A stretch of 34,325 nucleotides of DNA from Dehalococcoidia bacterium (GTDB taxonomy: Bacteria > Chloroflexota > Dehalococcoidia > Lucifugimonadales > Lucifugimonadaceae), in assembly GCA_029936155.1 (NCBI GenBank), contig JAPYUK010000019.1:1-34325 (forward strand). Direction: 5' to 3'. A model generated the notes under the pieces. It saw nothing but the letters and a program-made list of their open reading frames with translations. It was not told the DNA's origin and did not search any database. Shown piece after piece: positions 16,884 through 24,135 of this stretch. Position numbers and translations under genes: made by a program. Within the stretch, counting starts at the first letter, position 1. The number at the start of each line of letters is the position of its first letter.

Positions 16884-17501
16884 ATGATCTACGAATTCCG
16901 AACCTACGACCTCTTCCCTGGCAACATGCCGAAGTACAACTCGATCCTCACGGACTCCCTGTCTGCAGGACGTCTTGATCACTCCGATCTCTTCGCCTAC
17001 CTCTACACAGAATTTGGGCCACTGAATCAGGCGCTGCACATTTGGCCATACCAAAACCTGGAAGAGCGATTAGCGATTCGGGAGAAGACCACCGGCATCA
17101 CCGGATGGCCTCCACCAACAGGTGACTTACTGGCAGGTCAAAGTGCCGAGATCTTTTTCCCCGCACCGTTCAACGACCCCACGATTACCGGCGCTCAGGG
17201 ACCGTTTTATGAGTTCCGAACGTACACATACGCAACAGGCGAAACACCCCAGGTGATCGACACTTGGAGCAAAGCAATCGACGAACGCAGGAAGCTTTCT
17301 CCATTCATCGGCGCCTGGTACACAGAACTAGGCGGCTTGAACAAGTGGGCACACCTCTGGGGTTATTCTTCACTCGAAGAACGCAACAGAGTCCGCAAAG
17401 AGGTAGTTGAGCGAGGCATATGGCCACCAAAAGATACACCAACTGCTCGAACGCAGGAAAACAAGCTTTACATGCCGTTCTCATTCAGCCCGCTAAGCTA
17501 G
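16884..17501 (+). CDS. NIPSNAP family protein with two tandem domains
   Basis: The protein has 205 residues from ATG 16884 (MIYEFRTYDLFPG). The open frame extends ten codons upstream, but those lie in a repeat. NIPSNAP domains are ferredoxin-like (dimeric alpha-beta barrel) folds of unclear catalytic role. Two halves align with each other: IYEFRTYDLFPG at the start and FYEFRTYTYATG near residue 108, each followed by helices and an H-W-Y stretch (LHIWPYQNLEERL, AHLWGYSSLEERN). This internal duplication is usual for the family. It follows the dehydratase by about 110 bases on the same strand. A substrate-binding or monooxygenase-like role cannot be assigned. Confidence 0.88.
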   Translation: MIYEFRTYDLFPGNMPKYNSILTDSLSAGRLDHSDLFAYLYTEFGPLNQALHIWPYQNLEERLAIREKTTGITGWPPPTGDLLAGQSAEIFFPAPFNDPTITGAQGPFYEFRTYTYATGETPQVIDTWSKAIDERRKLSPFIGAWYTELGGLNKWAHLWGYSSLEERNRVRKEVVERGIWPPKDTPTARTQENKLYMPFSFSPLS

Positions 17502-17725
17502 CGGCCTAATCTCACAATTCACAACCGAACCCGCTTTTCCAAATCTCCATTTCTGACGTTTGGAGACAACACCCTAGGCGACACCAACAAGTCAATTTTA
17601 TGTAGTTATCTGAGCTAATAAAATGGTTTGCGCTCGACGCGTAACCGCTGTAAATTCCCTGAGTTCAACCCACGTATTGCTCTGTCGGGGCCGCGGAGCT
17701 TCATAAATGGAACCGGTTGCAGATA

Positions 17726-17751
17726 GCGACCAAGTCCGCCTCGGACGCCCG
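17726..17751 (+). repeat. Dispersed hairpin repeat, copy D
   Basis: GCGACCAA, then the hairpin GTCCG-CCT-CGGAC (17734-17746), then GCCCGA. It lies 22 bases before the ATG of the ceramidase-like gene, on the same strand. No C-rich partner hairpin is clear here. Confidence 0.6.
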
Positions 17752-17773
17752 AAATTAAACGAAAGATAAGAAA

Positions 17774-19150
17774 ATGCTCACAGCCGGCGCCGGACGCTCA
17801 GACATCACTCCACCCGTAGGGATAGCCCATGCAGGTTGGGGAGCCGCAACCCACCAGCGTGCCGAGGGTGTCGACATGCCCTTCTTTGCAACTGCTCTTT
17901 ATGTAACCGACGGCGAGCTCGAAATCGCAATCGTCGACCTCGATATGGGCGTGCTGACCAACGAAGACGACATGGCGATTCGAGATGCAGTCGAATCCAC
18001 GTCTGGTATCAAGCCTGAAAACCTGCGACTGTCTGCCACTCACACCCACTCTGGGCCCGTAAACCGAGGTTCCTGGCTCGACGAAGGTATGGATCTTGTC
18101 GGACCCTACTGGGACTCGCTCCCATCACGAGTCGCCGAAGCCGTAAACACAGCACGCTGGGCCGCAAAGCCCGCCCATGTCGGTGTCGGAAAAGGCAGCA
18201 GCAGTATCAACGTCAACCGTCGACCCGCCCTCGAAAACGGCACGTTGTTTACGGGTCGAAACTGGGAGGGTGTGGTCGACCACGAAGTAGGCGTTGTCGC
18301 CTTCAACGACAACGAAGGCAACCCGATCGCAACCATCCTCAACTACGCCTGCCACCCCACCATTCTCGGCCCCGCCAACAAGCTGCTATCACCCGACTAC
18401 CCCGGCACCACCCGCAAAGTTGTCGAGCAGTACGCCGGTGGATTGTGCCTGTTCTTGCAGGGTGCAGCGGGGAACTGCGGCCCGACCCACGGATTTATCG
18501 GAGAAGTTGCAGTTGCAGAATGGCTCGGCAACCGACTCGGTCTCGAAGCAGCCCGAGTTCGACTCGAAATCGACCCCATGCCTCGAAAGGAACGCCTGGT
18601 CGAAGTAGTCCAATCCGGTGCCGACCTCGGCATGTACGAAGATGATGCCGTAGGCGAACCCGACGATACGCTACGAGTTGTAAACACCACCGCCACGCTC
18701 CCGATCGGCCAGTTTCCATCGGTAAAAGACGCACAGGCTGAGTTCGACAACGTCGTCGAAACCCTCAACGCCACGCGAGAATCCGGAACTGAAGCCGAAA
18801 TAAAACTCGCCGTCTCAAACGCAAAAAGAGCGAATTTTGTGCTCAGCAACTCCATACGCACGGAGGATGGCCCGATGGGAATGCGGGTTCAGGCAATGCG
18901 AATCGGACCCGCCGCCCTGGTCGGAATCCCGGTCGAAGCCTTTTGCGAAATCGGGATGGCTGTCAAAGAATCGTCACCAGCCGCCCAAACCCTGTTCAGC
19001 GGATACACCAACGGCTCCCTCGGCTACATGCCCATGGCCGACAACTTCGAAGAGGGTGGCTACGAAGTTACAACAACCCCAATGGCAGCCGGAGCCGCCG
19101 AAGAAACCATCACCGTCTGCACCGACGCCGTTCAGGCGCTGTGGCGGTAG
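17774..19150 (+). CDS. Neutral/alkaline non-lysosomal ceramidase-like hydrolase
   Basis: This 458-residue protein matches the N-terminal catalytic domain of neutral ceramidase (PF04734), a zinc amidase that cleaves ceramide into sphingoid base and fatty acid. Family motifs are GAGRSDITPP at the start, ATHTHSGP (H90, H92), NYACHPTILGP with a His near residue 196, and the nucleophile-region stretch LLSPDYPGTTR. LQGAAGNCGP follows. It is shorter than true ceramidases (about 650 residues) and lacks their signal peptide and C-terminal immunoglobulin-like domain. It is therefore probably a cytoplasmic amidase or hydrolase of unknown substrate, as in many environmental relatives. ATG 17774 follows an AAAGATAAG stretch. 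Confidence 0.88.
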   Translation: MLTAGAGRSDITPPVGIAHAGWGAATHQRAEGVDMPFFATALYVTDGELEIAIVDLDMGVLTNEDDMAIRDAVESTSGIKPENLRLSATHTHSGPVNRGSWLDEGMDLVGPYWDSLPSRVAEAVNTARWAAKPAHVGVGKGSSSINVNRRPALENGTLFTGRNWEGVVDHEVGVVAFNDNEGNPIATILNYACHPTILGPANKLLSPDYPGTTRKVVEQYAGGLCLFLQGAAGNCGPTHGFIGEVAVAEWLGNRLGLEAARVRLEIDPMPRKERLVEVVQSGADLGMYEDDAVGEPDDTLRVVNTTATLPIGQFPSVKDAQAEFDNVVETLNATRESGTEAEIKLAVSNAKRANFVLSNSIRTEDGPMGMRVQAMRIGPAALVGIPVEAFCEIGMAVKESSPAAQTLFSGYTNGSLGYMPMADNFEEGGYEVTTTPMAAGAAEETITVCTDAVQALWR

Positions 19151-19162
19151 AGTCTCTTTTCC

Positions 19163-19184
19163 TCCCTCCTTCCTTCGGGAGGGA
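19163..19184. repeat. C-rich partner hairpin upstream of repeat copies F and E
   Basis: TCCCTCC, then TTCCTTCG, then GGAGGGA: 7-base arms. It lies 13 bases after the ceramidase-like gene stop, where it could also stop transcription. Confidence 0.5.
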
Positions 19185-19215
19185 CTACGGGCCGCGTCGC
19201 AGACATAGATCCCAA

Positions 19216-19235
19216 GGACGAATGTCCGCCGGAGC
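19216..19235 (+). repeat. Dispersed hairpin repeat, partial copy F
   Basis: GGAC-GAAT-GTCC followed by GCCGGAGC. The right flank matches the family, while the left flank is degenerate (CCCAA). It lies in tandem with copy E. Confidence 0.45.
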
Positions 19236-19257
19236 AAACGCAGGTAGACTGCCGCTC

Positions 19258-19287
19258 GCAACCAAGTCCGCCTCGGACGCTCGGAGC
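19258..19287 (+). repeat. Dispersed hairpin repeat, copy E
   Basis: GCAACCAA, then the hairpin GTCCG-CCT-CGGAC (19266-19278), then GCTCGGAGC. It lies 37 bases before the ATG of the PPOX gene. Its stem is identical to that of copy D. Confidence 0.6.
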
Positions 19288-19324
19288 TAATACGCCACGC
19301 CCGGACCATAATGAAAGACACACC

Positions 19325-19786
19325 ATGATCCTCGATCCAAAAGTAACTCAGTTCATCGCCGACAGTCCCCAAGGCGTCCTCACCACCTACCGACGCAACG
19401 GCAAAGCACAAATGAGCATCGTTACAGTTCGACCTCACGAACGCGGAATCGCAGTGTCGATCGCCGAAGACAGAATCAAGTTCAAAAACCTGTTGCGCAA
19501 CCAGGACTGTTCAATTCTGATCTCGACCGAAGACTGGTGGTCAGGATTTATCGTCATTGACGGCACAGCCGAAATCACATGGTCCGGCAACACCGCACCC
19601 GAAGCGCTTCGCCTTGCAAGGCGAGACGTCTACAGCGCTACAACCCGTCGGCGCGTCGACGACTGGGATGCCTACGACGAGCGAGTCGAAGCCGATAAAC
19701 GAGTAGCGTTAATTATCAGCCCAGCGCACATGTACGGCACCTTCTTCGACGAAAATTGGAACCCAGGGATGCGCACCAGACAGTAG
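19325..19786 (+). CDS. PPOX-class F420-dependent oxidoreductase
   Basis: This 153-residue split-barrel protein is of the pyridoxamine-5'-phosphate-oxidase fold, in the size range of the F420-binding PPOX subgroup. Its start, QFIADSPQGVLTTYRRNGKAQMSIV, and FKNLLRNQDCSILIS in the middle fit that subgroup, where a short N-terminal helix is followed by a VLTT-G strand pair. The C-terminal stretch ALIISPAHMYGTF closes the fold. The likely role is F420- or FMN-dependent reduction of a small substrate in the cytoplasm; no substrate can be named. The start at ATG 19325 has only a weak GAAAG upstream. Confidence 0.84.
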   Translation: MILDPKVTQFIADSPQGVLTTYRRNGKAQMSIVTVRPHERGIAVSIAEDRIKFKNLLRNQDCSILISTEDWWSGFIVIDGTAEITWSGNTAPEALRLARRDVYSATTRRRVDDWDAYDERVEADKRVALIISPAHMYGTFFDENWNPGMRTRQ

Positions 19787-19804
19787 GCCTGCGGCGCCTT
19801 CACT

Positions 19805-19829
19805 GTCATGCTGAATTTATTTCAGTATC
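19805..19829 (+). repeat. Dispersed palindromic repeat (GTCATGCTGAA-type)
   Basis: GTCATGCTGAA, then TTTAT, then TTCAGTATC. The arms CTGAA and TTCAG pair. A run of nine C (19829-19837) follows, a place where sequencing length errors are likely. Confidence 0.45.
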
Positions 19830-19862
19830 CCCCCCCCGCAGCGTTCGAACCACATCAACCAC

Positions 19863-21149
19863 TTGACCTCCCCGTCCCAACTGGCACCACGCCTGCAAAA
19901 CCCAAAACTGCTTCGAAATGGGCAGTTCCTCAGACTCTGGTCGATAGGCTGGATGACCGGAACGATGATGTGGCTCGAAATGCTCGTCATCGCGCTACTA
20001 GCGCTCGAACTAACCGACTCCCCATTTCTTGTTTCGATCACATTCTTTCTGCGTTTCCTCCCGATGCTTTTCGGCTTCGGACTTGGCGTGCTTGCTGAAC
20101 GACTAAACAGAAAGCACCTCATGGCAGGCGGACTCGCGGTTCAAGCGACCGTCTCCGCTACCCTCGCCTTCCTCATCATCAGCGACTCGATCCAGTACTG
20201 GCATCTCGCGCTGGGCAGCTTCCTCATCGGAGCCGTGATGGCGAGCGAGTTCCCGGTTCGACGCACCATGATCGGCGAGGTCGTAAGCCGAACAAACGTC
20301 GGGCGCGCCATCTCACTCGAACAGACCACCAATTCGCTATTTCGCATCCTTGGCCCATTCATCGGAGGCGTCTTTCTCTCCACAATCGGCGCCCAAGGCG
20401 GTTTCCTGCTCGGTGTTCTCCTCTACTCGGTCGGCATCGTAGTCGCACTGTCGATGAAGTACTCGCGCCCTACAGCAAACGACCAGCTGGCAGGTCCCAA
20501 AACGCAGATCATCGAAGGCATTCAATACATTCGTCGCAGCCAGGTCATGATCGGCACCCTTGGCGTAACGCTCATCCTCAACGTATTCGGTTTTTCCTAC
20601 ATGAGCCAGCAACCGATTGTGGCGAAACAAGTGCTGATGGTGAGCGACGTTCTGATCGGAGTTCTGCAGTCTGTCGAAGGTGCAGGAGCCTTCATCGGAG
20701 CTGCCTTAATCACCGTATTCGTACGACCCCGACACTACACACGCATCTACATGTGGGGATCGGTTCTGTACCTGATTTCGATAATTCTTTTCTCGCAGTC
20801 CGAGACGTACTGGATAACCCTGATCATCCTCTTTTTTGGCGGTATCGGCATGTCAGGATTTGCCACGATGCAGAGCGCCATCATGATCTACGTAGCATCG
20901 CCTGAAATGCGAGGACGTGTACTCGGATCGGTCGCCGTGTTTATCGGTCTTGGCCCCCTCGGGCAACTCGGAATCGGGCTTCTGGCAAGCGTCCTCGACC
21001 CGGCGACTGCTGTGCTCATAACAGCGTCGACCGGCATCGTGTTCATGTTCATCTCCTTCGTCCTCTACCCCGCAATGAACAAATCTGTGTCCATCGAGCT
21101 CGACGCCAATCAGGACCGACATTCACCTCGCACGGCAGGAAAAGGCTAG
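19863..21149 (+). CDS. MFS transporter (EntS/MFS_3-like exporter)
   Basis: This 428-residue integral membrane protein has about 12 hydrophobic segments. It opens LLRNGQFLRLW, like the start of MFS_3 exporters, followed by MMWLEMLVIALLALELTDSPFLV. The MFS signature loop between helices 2 and 3 is GVLAERLNRKHLM, and a conserved loop near the middle reads SPEMRGRVLG. The central cytoplasmic loop holds GIQYIRRSQVM. It probably exports a small hydrophobic molecule or metabolite by proton antiport. The start is TTG 19863 (MTSPSQLAP), with no clear Shine-Dalgarno. The ACR3 gene follows on the same strand about 110 bases later, so the two may be co-transcribed. Confidence 0.9.
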   Translation: MTSPSQLAPRLQNPKLLRNGQFLRLWSIGWMTGTMMWLEMLVIALLALELTDSPFLVSITFFLRFLPMLFGFGLGVLAERLNRKHLMAGGLAVQATVSATLAFLIISDSIQYWHLALGSFLIGAVMASEFPVRRTMIGEVVSRTNVGRAISLEQTTNSLFRILGPFIGGVFLSTIGAQGGFLLGVLLYSVGIVVALSMKYSRPTANDQLAGPKTQIIEGIQYIRRSQVMIGTLGVTLILNVFGFSYMSQQPIVAKQVLMVSDVLIGVLQSVEGAGAFIGAALITVFVRPRHYTRIYMWGSVLYLISIILFSQSETYWITLIILFFGGIGMSGFATMQSAIMIYVASPEMRGRVLGSVAVFIGLGPLGQLGIGLLASVLDPATAVLITASTGIVFMFISFVLYPAMNKSVSIELDANQDRHSPRTAGKG

Positions 21150-21258
21150 GCTGTATCTGCCACAATTCCCAGAAGAAGCCGAACCTTCTCATCCCAACCT
21201 CCACCAATCAACGTCTCAGAAAAAGTACCACTGGCACCAGAAAAAGTCACATTCGACC

Positions 21259-22362
21259 TTGCAACTCGGAATCTTTGGAAAATATCTCACCCTTTGGGTG
21301 GCACTATGCATCGTCGCGGGCGTTGCTCTCGGTGAGTTTTGGCCCAGCTTTCCCGAAACGCTGAGTCGATTCACCGTCAGCCAGGTATCGATCCCCGTCG
21401 CCATACTCGTCTGGTTCATGATCTACCCGATGATGGCACGCATCGACTTTTCATCCGTAGCCAACGTCCGCAAGCGACCCCGCGGACTCGCCCTCACGCT
21501 CGTCATCAACTGGCTCGTCAAACCTTTCACCATGTTCGTGGTCGCATGGTTCTTCCTGAAAGTGCTCTTCTCACCATGGATCGACGGCGACCTCGGATCC
21601 GAATACCTCGCCGGAGCCATCCTGCTCGGAGCCGCTCCCTGCACAGCGATGGTGTTCGTCTGGAGCTACCTCACCAAGGGCAACGCCGCATACACACTCG
21701 TCCAAGTAACCGTGAACGATATCGTCCTACTCTTCGCGTACGCCCCGATAGTGATTTTCCTTCTGGGCATTGGCGACATCACCGTGCCTTACGATACCGT
21801 GATTCTCTCGGTCGTCCTTTTCGTCGTCATACCGCTCGCAGCCGGTTATGCCTCGCGGGTGTTTCTACTCCACAGCAAAGGTGCCGACTGGTTCGAAGAA
21901 ACCTTCTTGCAAAAACTCGGACCGGTCACCATCATCGGACTGCTGTTGACCCTCATCGTTCTCTTCTCGTTTCAGGGGAGCAAGATCCTCGACAATCCCG
22001 GGCACATCGGTCTCATCGCCATCCCGCTAATCACCCAGACATTCATCGTGTTCGGAATCGCGTACGGAGTGGCCAAGGTGTGGGGGCTCAGCCACGACAT
22101 CGCCGCCCCGGCGGCACTAATCGGAGTATCCAACTTCTTCGAACTCGCAGTGGCCGCGGCGGTATCGTTGTTCGGCCTCAACTCTGGAGCTGCACTGGCG
22201 ACCGTAGTAGGAGTGCTGGTTGAGGTGCCGATCATGCTCATCCTCGTACGATATGTAAACGCCACGGCTGCTTCCTTCTCGCACAACCACGATGGCACCT
22301 GCTGCCCTTCCGGAGCCGCGTTGGTTCATGAGTTGGATGCAGCCGAAGCTCCGAATCGGTAG
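21259..22362 (+). CDS. acr3: ACR3 family arsenite efflux permease
   Basis: This 367-residue membrane protein of the bile acid/arsenite/riboflavin transporter superfamily has about ten hydrophobic helices. The ACR3 signature APCTAMVFVWS carries the essential Cys at residue 128. The second conserved acidic residue is in SNFFELAVA, in the ninth or tenth helix. TVNDIVLL and the opening LTLWVALCIVAGV are typical. It extrudes arsenite from the cytoplasm using the proton gradient. The C-terminus carries about 25 extra residues with HNHDGTCC, a possible thiol or metal-binding tail that most relatives lack. No arsR or arsC lies beside it. The start is TTG 21259 (MQLGIFGKY). Confidence 0.93.
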   Translation: MQLGIFGKYLTLWVALCIVAGVALGEFWPSFPETLSRFTVSQVSIPVAILVWFMIYPMMARIDFSSVANVRKRPRGLALTLVINWLVKPFTMFVVAWFFLKVLFSPWIDGDLGSEYLAGAILLGAAPCTAMVFVWSYLTKGNAAYTLVQVTVNDIVLLFAYAPIVIFLLGIGDITVPYDTVILSVVLFVVIPLAAGYASRVFLLHSKGADWFEETFLQKLGPVTIIGLLLTLIVLFSFQGSKILDNPGHIGLIAIPLITQTFIVFGIAYGVAKVWGLSHDIAAPAALIGVSNFFELAVAAAVSLFGLNSGAALATVVGVLVEVPIMLILVRYVNATAASFSHNHDGTCCPSGAALVHELDAAEAPNR

Positions 22363-22516
22363 TCAGCAAAAGTCGCCCTATTAAAATCCCTGCGGAACAA
22401 CTCCGAAACTTCGAATCAGGAATATAGTAGCGGCGCACAATCCCTTCTCATTGGAACGCTCACAAGCAGGATCAGCCTTTGCTCAAAAATGATGTCGCGC
22501 CTGACCGGAGTACGCG

Positions 22517-23671
22517 ATGACTACCAACCAGATGCTCGAAATACGGACTCAGCTGCTTTCGGCGGTGCGCGATTTCATGATCCGTGAGGCCGGCTCTCAG
22601 GCAGCCGAGCACGATGAGAACGACACCTACCCGAGCGATCTTGTCGACCAGATGGCAGAGATGGGTCTGTTCGGCATGACAGTCCCCGAGGAGTACGGCG
22701 GACTGGGTTTAGATGTCGTGACATTCGCGATGGTTTTCGAAGAAATCTCGAAAACCTGGATGTCGCTGACAGGGCCGATCGGTTCTCACTCGATGCTCAC
22801 GTTTGCCATCAACAAACACGGTACCGAAGAACAGAAAAACCGCTGGCTCCCCGATCTTGCAGCCGGTAAAAAACGTGGCGGACTCGCTCTTACCGAACCC
22901 GGTGGCGGCACCGATGTCGCTGCGATGAAAACCCGGGCGGTCAAGGATGGCGAAGAATACGTCATCAATGGCAACAAGCAGTTCATCACGAACGGTCGCA
23001 ACGGAGACGTGTTCTTGCTGCTTGCCAAGACCGATATGGACACCGATCCCCCACATCGTGGAATCACAAGTTTCATCGCGGAAAAAGGACCCGGATTCAC
23101 TGCCGGAAAAGATTTCAACAAGCTGGGCTACCGAGGAGTCGATACTTCAGAACTCGTCTTTCAGGACTATCGAATTTCAGAACATGAGGTTCTGCAAGGC
23201 GAGGGCAACGGTTTCTACCACGCGATGGATTCGCTGGAAACCGGCCGAATCAACGTCGCTTCCCGAGCTGTTGGCGTCGCTCAGGGGGCTTTCGAATCCG
23301 CGATCAAATACGCCCAACAACGCGAAACGTTTGGACGCCCGATCGCCAGCCGCCAAACAATCCAAAACATGCTCGCCGACATGGCGACGAAAATCCACGC
23401 AGCTCGACTGATGACCCGAGACGCCGCCGAGAAAAAACAGCGCGGCGAACGAGTCGACGAAGAAGCCGGAATGGCAAAGCTCTACGCATCGGAAATCTGC
23501 GCTGAAGTGACCATGGATGCCATGCGCATTCACGGTGGAGTCGGCTATATCAAGGACCTGCCAATCGAACGCTACTACCGCGATGCTCCGCTGATGATCA
23601 TCGGCGAGGGCACAAACGAAATCCAACGAATAGTCATCGCCAAAAACCTGCTAAAACGCTATGAAATCTAG
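22517..23671 (+). CDS. Acyl-CoA dehydrogenase
   Basis: This 384-residue flavoprotein has the standard acyl-CoA dehydrogenase length. It carries the N-terminal helical domain with VPEEYGGLGLD, the FAD-binding beta domain with ALTEPGGGTDVAAMKT and YVINGNKQFITNG, and the C-terminal domain with GGVGYIKDLPIERYYRD. The catalytic base is E364 in IGEGTNEIQR, at the position used by short/medium-chain enzymes. It oxidises an acyl-CoA to the 2-enoyl-CoA and passes electrons to ETF. Chain specificity cannot be read. CGGAG lies about 7 bases before ATG 22517. It stands alone, followed by the convergent Ada remnant. Confidence 0.95.
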   Translation: MTTNQMLEIRTQLLSAVRDFMIREAGSQAAEHDENDTYPSDLVDQMAEMGLFGMTVPEEYGGLGLDVVTFAMVFEEISKTWMSLTGPIGSHSMLTFAINKHGTEEQKNRWLPDLAAGKKRGGLALTEPGGGTDVAAMKTRAVKDGEEYVINGNKQFITNGRNGDVFLLLAKTDMDTDPPHRGITSFIAEKGPGFTAGKDFNKLGYRGVDTSELVFQDYRISEHEVLQGEGNGFYHAMDSLETGRINVASRAVGVAQGAFESAIKYAQQRETFGRPIASRQTIQNMLADMATKIHAARLMTRDAAEKKQRGERVDEEAGMAKLYASEICAEVTMDAMRIHGGVGYIKDLPIERYYRDAPLMIIGEGTNEIQRIVIAKNLLKRYEI

Positions 23672-23673
23672 CG

Positions 23674-24076
23674 CTACGGTTTTGTGATCAGTATGTCCCG
23701 AAGCGAGTTCGCCAGTAGCGTAAAATCGTCGATACCTGCCATGTGATCGCCGGTGACCAGCAATCCCGAGCCGTTCCAGACTGCGTCCAGTATCTCCTCT
23801 TTCGCCGCCTGCTTGCAATCTCGATGATCAGCGCGTTTCTATCGGCTACCGATGCTTCATCGGGCCGGCATCTCTTACATGCTCGAAATCCAGCGTCATG
23901 CGCGGGGTCGGACCGCCTTCGAAAAAAGGATCATTTTCACGCTTCGCTTGCCTCGATGGGCAGCTCGGTCGGCACTAAATACCGGTAGAACTCACAGCGT
24001 AAACGAACGAGCCGTCAAGCTCGACGTTCCGTTCAAGAACTGCATCCCACCGGGCTTCATCAGATCCTATTGACAA
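23674..24076 (-). pseudogene. Decayed Ada-type methylphosphotriester-DNA repair domain
   Basis: Reading from TTG 24076, the protein begins SDEARWDAVLERN and FVYAVSSTGI, the opening of Ada. Next come an in-frame TAG (23975-23977), where Ada has Tyr, and CRPSCPSR with the first Cys pair (23960-23974). It continues RENDPFFEGG. After a one-base frame change it reads AGFRACKRCRPDEAS with the second Cys pair (CKRC at 23868-23879). All four zinc/methyl-acceptor cysteines are thus still encoded. Intact Ada N-domains take a methyl group from DNA phosphotriesters. Beyond CRPD the frame continues about 15 residues, then shifts again into a piece ending at 23674 (LLVTGDHMAG, LLANSLRDIL). I do not recognise that piece, and it may be a different gene. 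No AraC helix-turn-helix is seen. Confidence 0.75.
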
Positions 24077-24077
24077 T

Positions 24078-24089
24078 CAGTGATCACTG
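24078..24089. promoter_or_regulatory. Perfect 12-base palindrome CAGTGATCACTG
   Basis: It sits directly upstream of the first Ada-like codons, between the remnant and the stop of the NHL gene. The position suits an operator. No factor is known. Confidence 0.3.
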
Positions 24090-24135
24090 AAACCCGATTC
24101 TTACTTTCAAAATCGCGGCGACGGTGAATGCCCTG

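Noticed and set aside
10546-19287. CRISPR array
   Set aside because: The repeats are not evenly spaced, vary in sequence, have no uniform spacers, and genes lie between them. No cas gene is present.
19829-19837. Run of nine C as a phase-variation tract
   Set aside because: It lies between genes, not inside a frame or a clear promoter. It is more relevant as a place where sequencing length errors may occur.
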